Positions 53,495 through 62,356 of a DNA stretch of 64,000 bases are shown one piece after another. The notes beneath the pieces are model-generated. The model was not told where the DNA came from. It ran no database searches and saw only the letters and a list, made by a program, of their open reading frames with translations. The stretch covers positions 7,223 to 71,222 of the forward strand of contig CALGUG010000060.1 in assembly GCA_937902315.1 (NCBI GenBank), written 5' to 3'. This DNA is from an uncultured Chloroflexales bacterium (GTDB lineage: Bacteria; Chloroflexota; Chloroflexia; Chloroflexales; Chloroflexaceae). The position numbers and the translations under genes were made by a program. Every line of letters begins with the position of its first letter. Position 1 is the first letter of the stretch.

Positions 53495-54340
53495 ATGGGA
53501 ACTCTGCATACCGAAGCGCTCGAACTAGCCTACGACTCGAATGTGATCATTCAGCATATGAATGTAAGCATCCCATCGGGCAAAATAACCGCCTTGATCG
53601 GGCCGAACGGCTGCGGCAAAAGCACGCTCTTGCGCGGTCTGGCTCGTCTGCTCCAGCCCCGCAAGGGCGCTGCCTACATCGATGGCAAAGCGATCCACCA
53701 GATGCCGACCCGCGAGCTAGCCAAACAGTTGGGTATTCTGCCCCAAAGCCCGATCGCGCCCGAGGGCTTAACTGTGATGGAGCTGGTAGCTCAAGGACGT
53801 TATCCGCACCAGAGCTGGTTTCAGCAATGGTCGATAGAAGATGAACAGGCGGTTGAAAAAGCGCTCGCGATCACGGGTATGACCGAGTTCCGCACTCGTC
53901 CGGTCGACGCGCTCTCGGGCGGTCAACGCCAGCGCGCTTGGATCGCCATGACGCTGGCCCAAGAGACACCTGTGATTCTGCTCGACGAACCGACGACTTA
54001 CCTTGACCTAGCCCATCAAGTCGAAGTGCTGCAACTGCTCGAACATCTCAACAAAGAACAGGGGCGCACAGTCGTTATGGTGGTTCACGATCTAAACCAC
54101 GCCACCCGTCACGCCCAGCATGTTATCGCTATGAAGGCGGGTAAAATCGTTGCTGCTGGTGTACCAAACGAGGTTGTCACATCAGAGTTGCTGCAAGAGG
54201 TCTTCGGCATCGACGCCGATATTGTTCCCGATCCTCGCACCGGTGTACCGCTCTGTATCCCTTACGGACTCAAGGGCTCATCCGCAGGTATCAAAACCAC
54301 ATCGTTAGAGGCTGCGCTTGCCAACGGAACGACATCCTAA
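53495..54340 (+). CDS. ABC transporter ATP-binding protein (FecE/FepC type)
   Basis: This 281-aa ATPase powers the two permeases. Walker [13 protein letters not shown], the signature SGGQRQRAW, Walker [17 protein letters not shown], and the switch HDLN are all present. The C-terminal part ([15 protein letters not shown]) is as in FepC-like subunits. GGAGATATT precedes the ATG. The gene order permease-permease-ATPase lacks a substrate-binding protein. Confidence 0.95.
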   Translation: MGTLHTEALELAYDSNVIIQHMNVSIPSGKITALIGPNGCGKSTLLRGLARLLQPRKGAAYIDGKAIHQMPTRELAKQLGILPQSPIAPEGLTVMELVAQGRYPHQSWFQQWSIEDEQAVEKALAITGMTEFRTRPVDALSGGQRQRAWIAMTLAQETPVILLDEPTTYLDLAHQVEVLQLLEHLNKEQGRTVVMVVHDLNHATRHAQHVIAMKAGKIVAAGVPNEVVTSELLQEVFGIDADIVPDPRTGVPLCIPYGLKGSSAGIKTTSLEAALANGTTS

Positions 54341-54356
54341 TTTCGAAGGAGGAGTT

Positions 54357-54854
54357 ATGCCACACTGCACAATGGTACGCTGGATCGATAGTCCAGTAGA
54401 TGCTGTTTTCAAATATATGCACGATCTTCGCGAGCATCTGCAAGCTGCGCCCCACATCAATGTGGTCGATTGGTCGTTGCACGATAAAGCTAAACCGCTG
54501 CTGGTCGGAGGCACGGCGATCTTGCGAGCAGGCCGCCGCGAGTTTGTGATGCGCATCAGCCGCGTGATCGAAAACCGCCTGCTAGAGCTAGAGATCACTG
54601 GTATGCGCAGCGTCACCTACGAACGGCTCGAACTCGAACCGTCTATGGGCGGCACCCGCATCACCCACACAACCGAAACCATTGTAGTCGCCGATCCTAC
54701 CGCTCCAAAACGCGTTCCGCCCACCCAACGCGCCCTCAACTATATGCTCAACACGATCAAAGAGAGTATCGAAGGCGCCAAACGCTCGCTGCGCAACGAC
54801 TTTATCTTGCGCGATGATAGCTTGCGCACTGGCCCTCAGTCTAGCGCTGCTTAA
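54357..54854 (+). CDS. SRPBCC (START-like) family protein
   Basis: This 165-aa protein has a START/Bet v1-like fold pattern (polyketide cyclase/dehydrase group): MVRWIDSPVDAVFKYMHDLREHLQAAPHI at the start, then WSL, and TRITHTTETIVVAD, with a C-terminal helix (NYMLNTIKESIEGAKRSL). Such domains bind hydrophobic ligands. The start at 54357 follows AAGGAGGAG. It is 16 bp downstream of the ABC ATPase and probably in the same transcript, closed by the 54881 terminator. A link to iron uptake is only positional. Confidence 0.8.
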   Translation: MPHCTMVRWIDSPVDAVFKYMHDLREHLQAAPHINVVDWSLHDKAKPLLVGGTAILRAGRREFVMRISRVIENRLLELEITGMRSVTYERLELEPSMGGTRITHTTETIVVADPTAPKRVPPTQRALNYMLNTIKESIEGAKRSLRNDFILRDDSLRTGPQSSAA

Positions 54855-54880
54855 AGAGCTGTAACACTTCCCCACTCAAC

Positions 54881-54927
54881 AAAAGCGAGCTTCAGATAAA
54901 AGCTCTGAAACTCGCTTTTGTTATTTT
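54881..54927 (+). terminator. Terminator of the ABC-SRPBCC operon
   Basis: AAAAGCGAG (54881-54889) pairs with CTCGCTTTT (54911-54919), with an inner imperfect stem and a GTTATTTT tail. Confidence 0.8.
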
Positions 54928-54985
54928 AGCGCAGGTATTGCTTGAACAATTATGTCAATTTAAACAACCTGAGCTTTTGATAAGC

Positions 54986-55045
54986 TCTTTGGCGGTAAGG
55001 TCTCTTCCCCAAGAAGGCTGCTAGCGCGTCCGCCTACGGCTACCA
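54986..55045 (+). repeat. Dispersed repeat family 1, solo end
   Basis: The outer arm (TTGGCGGTAAGGTCTCT) and the core at 55025-55045 lie between the SRPBCC and hydrolase genes. Confidence 0.8.
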
Positions 55046-55099
55046 GAGCGCCCTCCCCCAACGAGGCGGCTATCAGCAGTGCGCTGCGCGCCCTGCTTA

Positions 55100-55951
55100 C
55101 TACAGTGTCGAAAGCAAACCGCGAATATAAGCCGCCACCCATTCGGGCGCTTCCATCGGCAAAAAGTGCGAATAGTTGGGCAGATGGATATCGAAAGCGC
55201 GCGGGAAGGCTTTGTAGAGATCGGTCGCAGTGGGCGAAGCCGACATATCGTTGCGTTCGGGCGTTACCGGAGCGCCGACCCGCACGATATGAACCGGAAC
55301 TTGGATCTCGGCCAAACGCGGATAGATATTGGTCGTGCGGAAGGTTTTATAGATACCAGCCTCAAACAGCGGCGGGCAGCCAAGCTGAAAACCCTCGCCA
55401 TTAGCTGCGGGCACCAAGCCATAGTCGCAGTAGTCGCGCAACACACGCGGCTGCCAACGGCTGAAGGGCAGGCGATTCTCAAAGCGCTGGTACATCTCAT
55501 CGGCCGAGGCCCACTGGTTGCGGCGCTTCTCGACGCCGTGCTCGCGCTCGATCGGGCCGGTGTACCACTCGCGCGGCTGAATGGTCGGGTCGATCAGCAG
55601 CAGCAGCGAGAAGCATTCGGGCGCGAGTGAGGCTGCCAAAGCCAGCGAATGACCGCCCATGGAGTGGCCGATACCAACCGCGCCCCGCAAACCGAGGTGG
55701 CGCGCCAAAGCGGCCAAATCCATGCCAAAGCCCATCCAATCTTTGGGCGGCTCGGGCTTATCACTCTGGCCGTGCCCGCGATGGTCGATAGCATAGCAGT
55801 GGCGGTCGGGCAGATTGTCGATTACTGCGCTCCAAATTCGCCCGTGGAAGCTGGTAGCGTGCGAAAAGAGCAAGGGCAAACCTTGGCCGGGGCGCTCCCA
55901 ATAACAGAGCGACAGCTTATCGTGCTCGAATCTATGCTGAAGATAGCTCAT
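55100..55951 (-). CDS. Alpha/beta hydrolase
   Basis: This 283-aa alpha/beta-hydrolase has LPLLFSHATSFHGRIW (oxyanion-hole HGG-like region), DHRGHGQSD, the nucleophile GHSMGGHSLA and a late His in PNYSHFLPMEAPEW. It acts on an ester, epoxide or similar bond in a small substrate. The substrate is not known. It has no signal peptide. The start follows AAGGGAGCACACATAGG. A -10 (TACAAT, minus strand, 56003-56008) lies about 52 bp upstream. Confidence 0.88.
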   Translation of the reverse strand: MSYLQHRFEHDKLSLCYWERPGQGLPLLFSHATSFHGRIWSAVIDNLPDRHCYAIDHRGHGQSDKPEPPKDWMGFGMDLAALARHLGLRGAVGIGHSMGGHSLALAASLAPECFSLLLLIDPTIQPREWYTGPIEREHGVEKRRNQWASADEMYQRFENRLPFSRWQPRVLRDYCDYGLVPAANGEGFQLGCPPLFEAGIYKTFRTTNIYPRLAEIQVPVHIVRVGAPVTPERNDMSASPTATDLYKAFPRAFDIHLPNYSHFLPMEAPEWVAAYIRGLLSTL

Positions 55952-56002
55952 AACCTATGTGTGCTCCCTTAGCAATCTTGGTGAGATAAAAACATCGCAG
56001 GC

Positions 56003-56008
56003 ATTGTA
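56003..56008 (-). promoter_or_regulatory. -10 element of the hydrolase gene
   Basis: Read on the minus strand this is TACAAT, 52 bp before the start at 55951. Confidence 0.45.
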
Positions 56009-56144
56009 CTGCAAAGCAGGGCTGCTTTGATCAGGCCAACCGCCTACAAGCGACTTAGGCCAGCATCTGGCTCTCAGCTCAGCCTACATCCGATTAGCTT
56101 GTTTCGTTTGGGCCTTCAGCAGCGAATGACAAGGTTTGGACCTT

Positions 56145-56174
56145 CTTGGTGCTTGCACCAGGAAGGTCGCAATG
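56145..56174. repeat. 30-bp dispersed repeat (also at 11421)
   Basis: TTGGTGCTTGCACCAG with a related tail, matching 11421-11450. Confidence 0.55.
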
Positions 56175-56228
56175 AACTCAACGCAGGCAGCGACTTGCTT
56201 GAGGGACTGAATGGGAGGAGCGGCGATT

Positions 56229-56285
56229 TGATAGCCGTAGGCGGACGCGCTAGAAGCCGAATGGGAGCTAAGGAGCTCGCCGCCA
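56229..56285 (-). repeat. Dispersed repeat family 1, solo end
   Basis: The reverse core is at 56229-56249, then GCTAGAAGCCGAATGG and a degenerate outer arm. Confidence 0.75.
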
Positions 56286-56316
56286 CTAGATTAACAAGCT
56301 CGAAGCACTGTGACCA

Positions 56317-57255
56317 TCAACTTAGCTGCTGGCCCAGTTCGGGGGCGTAGTGAGCGAGATCTTCGCGCAGACGCAGCAGGGCCAAATCGCCCGCCTTGGC
56401 CTCCAGCATAATGTCGAAATCGGGCAAGGCGCGGGTCTGCCCGATCAGGGCGGCAAATTCGAAGGGATTGATGAAGTCGGCGTGCTGGCCCGGGCGGGGC
56501 GGCAGCACACTGAAGCTGCCTTGCGGGCCGAGATGGCCTTCGGTGCGGGGCGAACTGAAGTGGATCTTGGGGCGAACGTCGGCGGGCCAAGTGGCCAGCG
56601 CCAGCCCGAGGGCCGTGATGGGCGCGAGACCTTCGGGGTTGTTTAGCATATGGTGCAGATAGTCGAAAACCAGCGGCACCCCGCAGACTTGGTGCAGCGG
56701 CAACAGCGAGGCCAAGCTCCAAGCGCGCTCGTCGTGTTCAAGCACAACGCGGCGGCGTACTTCGGGCGGCAGCTGCAGATAGCTCTGGGCGAAGTTGTCG
56801 AGCGCGCCCGGTTCGTCGCGCGGGGCCACCAGATGCAGCACCAAGACCGCTTCGGGGCCGAGTCCAAGCCCATCGAGCAGGGCGGCTTGGGCTGTTATCT
56901 CGGCGATGGCGCGCGCTCTGGCTGTACGATCGGAGCTGGCCAACGCCACGTGCAGGTCGAGATGCATGGAGAGGCGCAGGGCGTGTTGGCGAATCAGCTC
57001 GCCAAGCTGAACCAACTGAGCCTCGCACTCAACGAGCTGACGCTGGTATTCAGGTGCATCGTGGGCGCTCAGCATGGGTGCGAAGGCGGCAGGCAAGCGA
57101 TAAAAACCGATGCGGCGCTCGACGAGATAGGCAACGATATCGCGCAGATAGACCAAGCTAAGGCTAAGGTGAGGGTGCGAGCTTGGGCGGCGGGCATCGT
57201 AGGCGCGCAAACGGGGCCGCCCCAAGACACGTACAGCGAAACCGAGCCGATGCAT
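56317..57255 (-). CDS. uvsE: UV damage endonuclease UvsE/UVDE
   Basis: This 312-aa TIM-barrel endonuclease nicks DNA beside UV photoproducts and abasic sites. Evidence is RLGFAVRVLG at the start, then YRLPAAFAPMLSA, LSMHLDLHVALAS with metal-binding His, VVLEHDERAW, PLVFDYLHH and KIHFSSPR with further ligands, and FDIMLEAKAGDLALLRL at the end. GGAGGGTGG precedes the ATG at 57255. A start 7 codons upstream is less likely. It is 88 bp downstream of the cardiolipin synthase-like gene on the same strand. Confidence 0.92.
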   Translation of the reverse strand: MHRLGFAVRVLGRPRLRAYDARRPSSHPHLSLSLVYLRDIVAYLVERRIGFYRLPAAFAPMLSAHDAPEYQRQLVECEAQLVQLGELIRQHALRLSMHLDLHVALASSDRTARARAIAEITAQAALLDGLGLGPEAVLVLHLVAPRDEPGALDNFAQSYLQLPPEVRRRVVLEHDERAWSLASLLPLHQVCGVPLVFDYLHHMLNNPEGLAPITALGLALATWPADVRPKIHFSSPRTEGHLGPQGSFSVLPPRPGQHADFINPFEFAALIGQTRALPDFDIMLEAKAGDLALLRLREDLAHYAPELGQQLS

Positions 57256-57342
57256 GCCACCCTCCAGCCAGATCAAAGCGCGTGTGTTTACACGTTTCCG
57301 GTAGATGATCCAGCATTTTTTGCACCATCAGCTCATAGTTTC

Positions 57343-58578
57343 TTACAAAAATGGCCGCAAGGGACTCAATATCCACTCTCCTACGCGCTGATACCAAGCG
57401 CGCCTCCGCCAATCTTCCAAGGTGATTTCGATCGTATTGGTCAGATCGTTCAAAAAGATGATCTCCATATCGTCGGCGAAGTTCACATCGCGAATCTCGA
57501 CATTGATCTCGTAGTTGCCGGTCAGACTCAGGCGGTCGAGATTGGCGGTTCCGATCGTCGACCAGTAGTCGTCAATGGTGGCGGTCTTGGCGTGAATCAT
57601 CGCGTTCTGATAGCCAAAAATACGAATGCCTGCCTCTAAACAGCGTTCGAAATAGCCGCGCGCCAGCCAGTCGGCCGTGACATGGTTCGACTGCCAAGGC
57701 AGCAGAATACGCACATCGACCCCGCGCTTGGCTGCATCGATCAAGGCTTGTAAGATCACTCGATCGGGGATGAAGTAGGCGTTGGTGATCCAGATATGTC
57801 TTTGGGCGCGGTTGATGGCGTCGAGATACATGCCTCGGATCGGGAAGGTCAGGCGAATCGGGTCGTTGCGGTGCACCATAATGTGATCGGGCCATTGGCG
57901 CGGCGCAGTATACGAGATAAAGGTCTTTTTGCCAGCGTGAGTATTCCAGAAATCGACAAAGGCATAGGCCAGATCGACCACGGCCGGGCCGACGATGCGC
58001 AAGTGGGTATCGCGCCAAGTGGTGGCGTAGAGCTGCCCGATGTTGAAGCCGCCGATAAAGGCCACATCGTTATCGACGATCAGCAGTTTGCGATGATCTC
58101 GGGCGTAACAGCGCGGATCAAAAACATGCCAGACCGAATTTATGGTTTTATATTCAAAGGTGTGTATCTCGGGCGGAAAGCGCTTGAACGAGCGCGGCAC
58201 AACCAAATTAGCGAAGCTATCGAAGATAACATAAACCTCTACGCCCTGTTGCGCTTTACGGGTCAAGGCATCTTTAAAACGTTGGCCTAGCTCATCGCCC
58301 TTCCAGATGAAACTTTCTAGATAGATATGCTGCTTGGCCGATTCGATCGCACGCAACATATCGTTATAGAGATCTTCGCCATAGGTGTAGAGCTTCAAAC
58401 TATCATCACCGATCTCGCCCTTGATGGTGGGCAAGCGGGGAAACTGTACCGGGGAAGCACGGCGTTTACGCAGCTCGCTCATCACGCTCAAAACAGTGAT
58501 GACTAGAAATTGAGCGCTGCCAAGCAGAGCTATCATCCACAAAAGAATCCGGTGTAGGCGCAATCGATAGCGAAGCAT
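57343..58578 (-). CDS. cls: Cardiolipin synthase-like phospholipase D protein
   Basis: This 411-aa membrane-bound protein has an N-terminal hydrophobic segment (LLWMIALLGSAQFLVITVLSVM, about 12-33) and two HKD motifs: DHRKLLIVDNDVAFIGG and IHAKTATIDDYWSTIGTANLD. These mark transphosphatidylation or phospholipid hydrolysis. The usual two N-terminal helices are reduced to one. It probably makes cardiolipin. A cationic-lipid gene pair follows in this neighbourhood, so membrane lipid tailoring is a local theme. An extended -10 (TGGTATACT) lies upstream. Confidence 0.9.
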   Translation of the reverse strand: MLRYRLRLHRILLWMIALLGSAQFLVITVLSVMSELRKRRASPVQFPRLPTIKGEIGDDSLKLYTYGEDLYNDMLRAIESAKQHIYLESFIWKGDELGQRFKDALTRKAQQGVEVYVIFDSFANLVVPRSFKRFPPEIHTFEYKTINSVWHVFDPRCYARDHRKLLIVDNDVAFIGGFNIGQLYATTWRDTHLRIVGPAVVDLAYAFVDFWNTHAGKKTFISYTAPRQWPDHIMVHRNDPIRLTFPIRGMYLDAINRAQRHIWITNAYFIPDRVILQALIDAAKRGVDVRILLPWQSNHVTADWLARGYFERCLEAGIRIFGYQNAMIHAKTATIDDYWSTIGTANLDRLSLTGNYEINVEIRDVNFADDMEIIFLNDLTNTIEITLEDWRRRAWYQRVGEWILSPLRPFL

Positions 58579-58618
58579 AGCAGTCTACTCCTTAATCTTC
58601 CATGCTCGATTGTTGGGC

Positions 58619-58627
58619 AGTATACCA
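58619..58627 (-). promoter_or_regulatory. Extended -10 for the cls-like gene
   Basis: Read on the minus strand this is TGGTATACT, about 41 bp before the start at 58578. Confidence 0.5.
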
Positions 58628-58789
58628 CGGTGGGCGATTTCTAGCCTTCAGGCGGGCCTATTGCCAAGATCGACTATCATAGAAATCTCAGCAATCCGGC
58701 CTTGCACCGTTCAAGATCCCATAGCGCCCAAGCATCGCTTGAGATGAAGCGCTACGAGGAGCGCATCGCATAGCTAGAAAGAGAACTTT

Positions 58790-59839
58790 TTGGAAACAAG
58801 CCAAATCACCCGCCCCGCGCGGATCTGGCTGCGTTATCTGTTAGCGCTGATCGGCTTGATCCTCGTGCTGGCGATCGCAGCCTACAACATCGATCTAAAG
58901 CAGCTCTGGGATCTGCTGCGCAACGCTCAGCCCGGCTGGCTGCTGGCCGCGCTCGCCTTCAAACTCGCTACCCCTTTGGGCACCGCCATGCTCTACGCCC
59001 ACATCCTCTCGATCTTGGGCTATCGCATTCGGGCCTGGCGGCTCTGGCTAACGGCTCAGGTCGCGATCTTCGCCAATATGGCCTTTCCAGCGGGGCCTGT
59101 CGCCATGAGCGCGGTTTTGCTGCACGTCTTTCGACGGCGCAAGGTGCCCGAAGGCGTGACCACCTTGGCGGTCACGCTCGATATGCTCAGCTATCAAACG
59201 GCCTTCGTAGGGCTGGTCGCTTTCAGCTTGATCTACCTTATAGACAGCGGCGAACTGAGCCTGTGGCAGGTCGGCGAGGTCAGCATCTTCGTGCTGCTGA
59301 TCGTGTTCGGGGGCATCTATCTCTGGAGTTTGCAGCGCGACCGCGCCAAGCTGAGCCGCAGATTGGTTTCGCTCCAGCAGTGGGTGGCCAAGCTGCTGCG
59401 GCGCACCTGGCAGCCCAGCCAGATCGAAAACTTTCTCGATGAGATCTATCGCGGCAAAGCGGTCTTAGCCCAACGCCCGCTCGCATTCCTGCGCCTGATC
59501 GGCTTCCAGTGCTCGGTCTTTTTGTTCGATGTGATGACGATCTACTGCTGCTTTTTGGCCTTGGGTGATGCGCCTCATCTCTCGGTGGTAATGCTCAGCT
59601 ACGCGCTCTCTAACTTCCTTTCGATGATGGCGCTTTTGCCGGGCGGGGGCGGCTCGTTCGAGGCGACCATGGTGCTCACCAGCTCGCAGCTTGGGGTAAG
59701 CGCCAGCACTGCGCTGGGCGCAACAGTGATCTATCGCGTGCTGACCTTCTGGCTGCCCGCGCTGATCACAGCTCTCAGCTATCGCAGGGTGTTGGGGGCA
59801 CACGAGGCGATCGCCAAAACGCACGAGGCCAGCGGCTAG
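58790..59839 (+). CDS. MprF-type integral membrane (flippase-like) domain protein
   Basis: This 349-aa membrane protein belongs to the lysylphosphatidylglycerol synthase transmembrane (UPF0104/YbhN) family. Family blocks are FKLATPLGTAMLYAHIL, AQVAIFANMAFPAGPVAMSAVLLHVF, and YALSNFLSMMALLPGGGGSFEATMVL. About eight hydrophobic segments are visible. It corresponds to the N-terminal flippase half of MprF. The catalytic half is a separate gene at 62357, with an M23 peptidase gene between. The start is TTG at 58790. Its stop overlaps the convergent M23 gene stop by 4 bp (CTAG). Confidence 0.88.
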   Translation: METSQITRPARIWLRYLLALIGLILVLAIAAYNIDLKQLWDLLRNAQPGWLLAALAFKLATPLGTAMLYAHILSILGYRIRAWRLWLTAQVAIFANMAFPAGPVAMSAVLLHVFRRRKVPEGVTTLAVTLDMLSYQTAFVGLVAFSLIYLIDSGELSLWQVGEVSIFVLLIVFGGIYLWSLQRDRAKLSRRLVSLQQWVAKLLRRTWQPSQIENFLDEIYRGKAVLAQRPLAFLRLIGFQCSVFLFDVMTIYCCFLALGDAPHLSVVMLSYALSNFLSMMALLPGGGGSFEATMVLTSSQLGVSASTALGATVIYRVLTFWLPALITALSYRRVLGAHEAIAKTHEASG

Positions 59840-62241
59840 CGCACAACCTGGGGCAGGTAAAGCGTCCAGAGCTGATCGCTCAGACGCAGGGTGGGCGAGA
59901 CCAAACCTTCGGCGTCGCGGAAGCGGGCGTAGAGCACATGCTCGCGCACCGGGCCCCAAGCCCACTGCAGCTCGGAGCGGAACGGCTGCCACTGGGCCGC
60001 GCTGAAGTGGGGGTCAGCGCTGAGCTGCATCTCGATCTGCTCGCTGGCATCCTCGACCTTGATCTCGAGCGTGGCGTTGATCTGATCGTTGTCGCGCAGC
60101 GAGATTGTGGCGCGCGGCGCAAGGTTAAGCAGTACGGTTTGGGTCAAGGTCGTGCTGTGCTCGGCGCGATCCCAGAAGCGCACCGCCACCTCGTGGGCGC
60201 CCTCGACGGCGGGCAAAGGCCAGACAATGCGACCTTGATAGGGCAGCGGATCGCTCCACTCGCCGTTGATGGCGATCTCGATCGTATTGACGCTGCTTTC
60301 GCGGTCATAGGCGTTCAGATCGATGCTTAGCTTTGGTTCGGGGTCGGCGCTGGCGATCTGCAGCGTGCCTGCTTGGAAAGGTTCCTCGCTGCGAGCCAGC
60401 TCGGCGATCTCGTCGTCGGAGAGCACACGCTCAAAGATCGTCAGCTCGTCGATGCTAACGCCACTGGCCGTGCTGCCGGTCGTGAAGCGACCCAGATGCA
60501 GCAGCGGGCCAACATCGTCGGGCAGGCCGGGCGCTTGGCCTTGAGCCACAAGCTGGCCGTCCAGATAGAGCTTCTTGAGATTGCTGGAGGCATCCCAAAC
60601 AAGGCTGAGCATCTGCCAATCGCGCTTCGCCAGTTCGGGCGCAACCAAGCTATGGCTTTGACCTTGGTTATCGACCGTCCAGAAGTTCCAGAACATGCCA
60701 CGGTCGCTCTGCTCGCGGCGCAGAGCCAAGGTGCCAGTGTAGACCTTGCTGGCATCGTCGGGCGAAGCGCTGGCGGCCAAGCTGTAATAACGCCCGATCG
60801 AAGAGGGTGGGTCTTGCTCGGGCAATTTAAGCCAAAGATTAAGCGTGCCAGCCTGCAAGGGAAGCTGCTCCTCGGTCAAGAAGCTCACCTCTTGCGGGCC
60901 GTTGATGCGCAGCGCTTTGCCCCAACGCCCGTCAACATAGTTCAGATTATCGCTGGCGAAAGGCAGCGATTGGCCCAGATCGGGCAGGGTCGTCTCGTCG
61001 AAACGGGCCAACAGGCGCACATCCTCGCGCGGCGCGACCGTCATACGCGCCAAAGGCGGGTTGTTGTCGACAAGGGCGCTCAGATCGGGCGGCGTAAAGT
61101 CGTAACTGCCGATCAGATCGTTATGCCAGAGCCAAACGCTCGCTTCACAGGCGATATAGGCCGCACAAGGGTCCTCTCCGCCGCCGTACCAGCCGTAAGG
61201 ATCGACTTGACGCCCGTTATGACGCACCTCGAAGTGCAGGTGGGGCGTACCTTGCACGAATCCGGTGCGCCCGCTGGTGCCGAGGTAAGTGCCAGCCTCG
61301 ACATAGATTCCACTCGAAGAATCGATCAAGCCATTAAAGATCGGTGCGAAGCGATCGAGATGCCAATAGACCGTCTCGTAGCCGCCGGTGTGGCGAATCA
61401 CCACGCCGTTACCGCGGGCGGTGCGGGCGTAGGCCATACCGGGCGCGGCCGCCAAGATCGGCGTGCCGATCGGCTGATCGGGGAAGTAGTAGTCGTGGCC
61501 GTCGTGACCGTCGTACTGCACACCGCCCCGCCCAAGGTAGTTCACAACATAGTTGTTGCCATCGTCGCCGCTATCGACGGTCGGATAGACGTGGTCGAAA
61601 TAGGCCAGATGCACCACAGAGACTCCCGCGGGCCAGGGCAGGCGCAGAAAACCTTGATTGGCGACTGGTTCTGCGCGAACACTCTCGGGAAGCTCGTTAT
61701 TGAAATAGAGGGCGAATGCTTGGTTAAAGCGCTCGAGCAAGCTGCGCCACTCGCTCTGGGTGCGACCTATCGCCAAAAAGCGCTGCACCGCGATAATCTC
61801 GGGCTGCTGCTGAAGCGATAAGGTGATAGTTGTTTGGTCAGTAAAACGCAGAACCGGCTCGCGCGTGTAGGGGCCTAGACCAGCGCGCAGCTCTGAGCTG
61901 GCCCACTCGATCTGCAAGGCAAAGCCATCGGGGCCGGAAGATCCGTAGGGCAGGCGCAGGGCGCTTTGGGGCGGCTGAGGATCGGAGATCAGCTGATTGA
62001 CCGCCTCCAGCAAGACCAAATGCAGGCGCGGGCTGATGCCATAATAGGCGCTGGCGCTCTCGATATGGTATGCTGCAGGGCGATCATCGTCGAGATAGGT
62101 CTTTAAAACGCCGGGCTGAGAATCGAGGAATGCCTGAACCTCCGCAAACTGGCTGTGCGGATGAGCAGCTACTGGCGCGGCAAATGCTAGCACAAAAGCA
62201 GCGATACAATAGAAGGTGGCGACCAGGCGAAGGTAGTTCAT
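59836..62241 (-). CDS. Secreted M23 peptidase with LamG domain
   Basis: This 801-aa exoprotein has a signal peptide (NYLRLVATFYCIAAFVLAFAAPVAA). The M23/LytM zinc endopeptidase lies at about 240-350 (GHDGHDYYFPDQPIGTPILAA, YWHLDRF, GTPHLHFEVRHNGRQVDP), with H and D ligands and the HLHFEV motif. A concanavalin/LamG-like domain (about 430-625) and a beta-sandwich end follow. M23 enzymes cut peptidoglycan cross-bridges. The start at 62241 is chosen for the ATG. A TTG 12 codons upstream lacks a ribosome site. It lies between the two MprF half genes. Confidence 0.88.
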   Translation of the reverse strand: MNYLRLVATFYCIAAFVLAFAAPVAAHPHSQFAEVQAFLDSQPGVLKTYLDDDRPAAYHIESASAYYGISPRLHLVLLEAVNQLISDPQPPQSALRLPYGSSGPDGFALQIEWASSELRAGLGPYTREPVLRFTDQTTITLSLQQQPEIIAVQRFLAIGRTQSEWRSLLERFNQAFALYFNNELPESVRAEPVANQGFLRLPWPAGVSVVHLAYFDHVYPTVDSGDDGNNYVVNYLGRGGVQYDGHDGHDYYFPDQPIGTPILAAAPGMAYARTARGNGVVIRHTGGYETVYWHLDRFAPIFNGLIDSSSGIYVEAGTYLGTSGRTGFVQGTPHLHFEVRHNGRQVDPYGWYGGGEDPCAAYIACEASVWLWHNDLIGSYDFTPPDLSALVDNNPPLARMTVAPREDVRLLARFDETTLPDLGQSLPFASDNLNYVDGRWGKALRINGPQEVSFLTEEQLPLQAGTLNLWLKLPEQDPPSSIGRYYSLAASASPDDASKVYTGTLALRREQSDRGMFWNFWTVDNQGQSHSLVAPELAKRDWQMLSLVWDASSNLKKLYLDGQLVAQGQAPGLPDDVGPLLHLGRFTTGSTASGVSIDELTIFERVLSDDEIAELARSEEPFQAGTLQIASADPEPKLSIDLNAYDRESSVNTIEIAINGEWSDPLPYQGRIVWPLPAVEGAHEVAVRFWDRAEHSTTLTQTVLLNLAPRATISLRDNDQINATLEIKVEDASEQIEMQLSADPHFSAAQWQPFRSELQWAWGPVREHVLYARFRDAEGLVSPTLRLSDQLWTLYLPQVVR

Positions 62242-62356
62242 CGAAATCCACGTAGACCTATCTCTATGGTTCTTCAAGCAGGTATGCTACCATAAACGCT
62301 AGCTACAGGTCAATCGACAGGCAAAGTTCCGCTTCAACAAATGTTAGGCTAACAGC

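Noticed and set aside
60373..61821. Long plus-strand frame over the M23/LamG gene
   Set aside because: It is antisense to the peptidase with signal peptide and HLHFEV motif, and it lacks a start site and family features.
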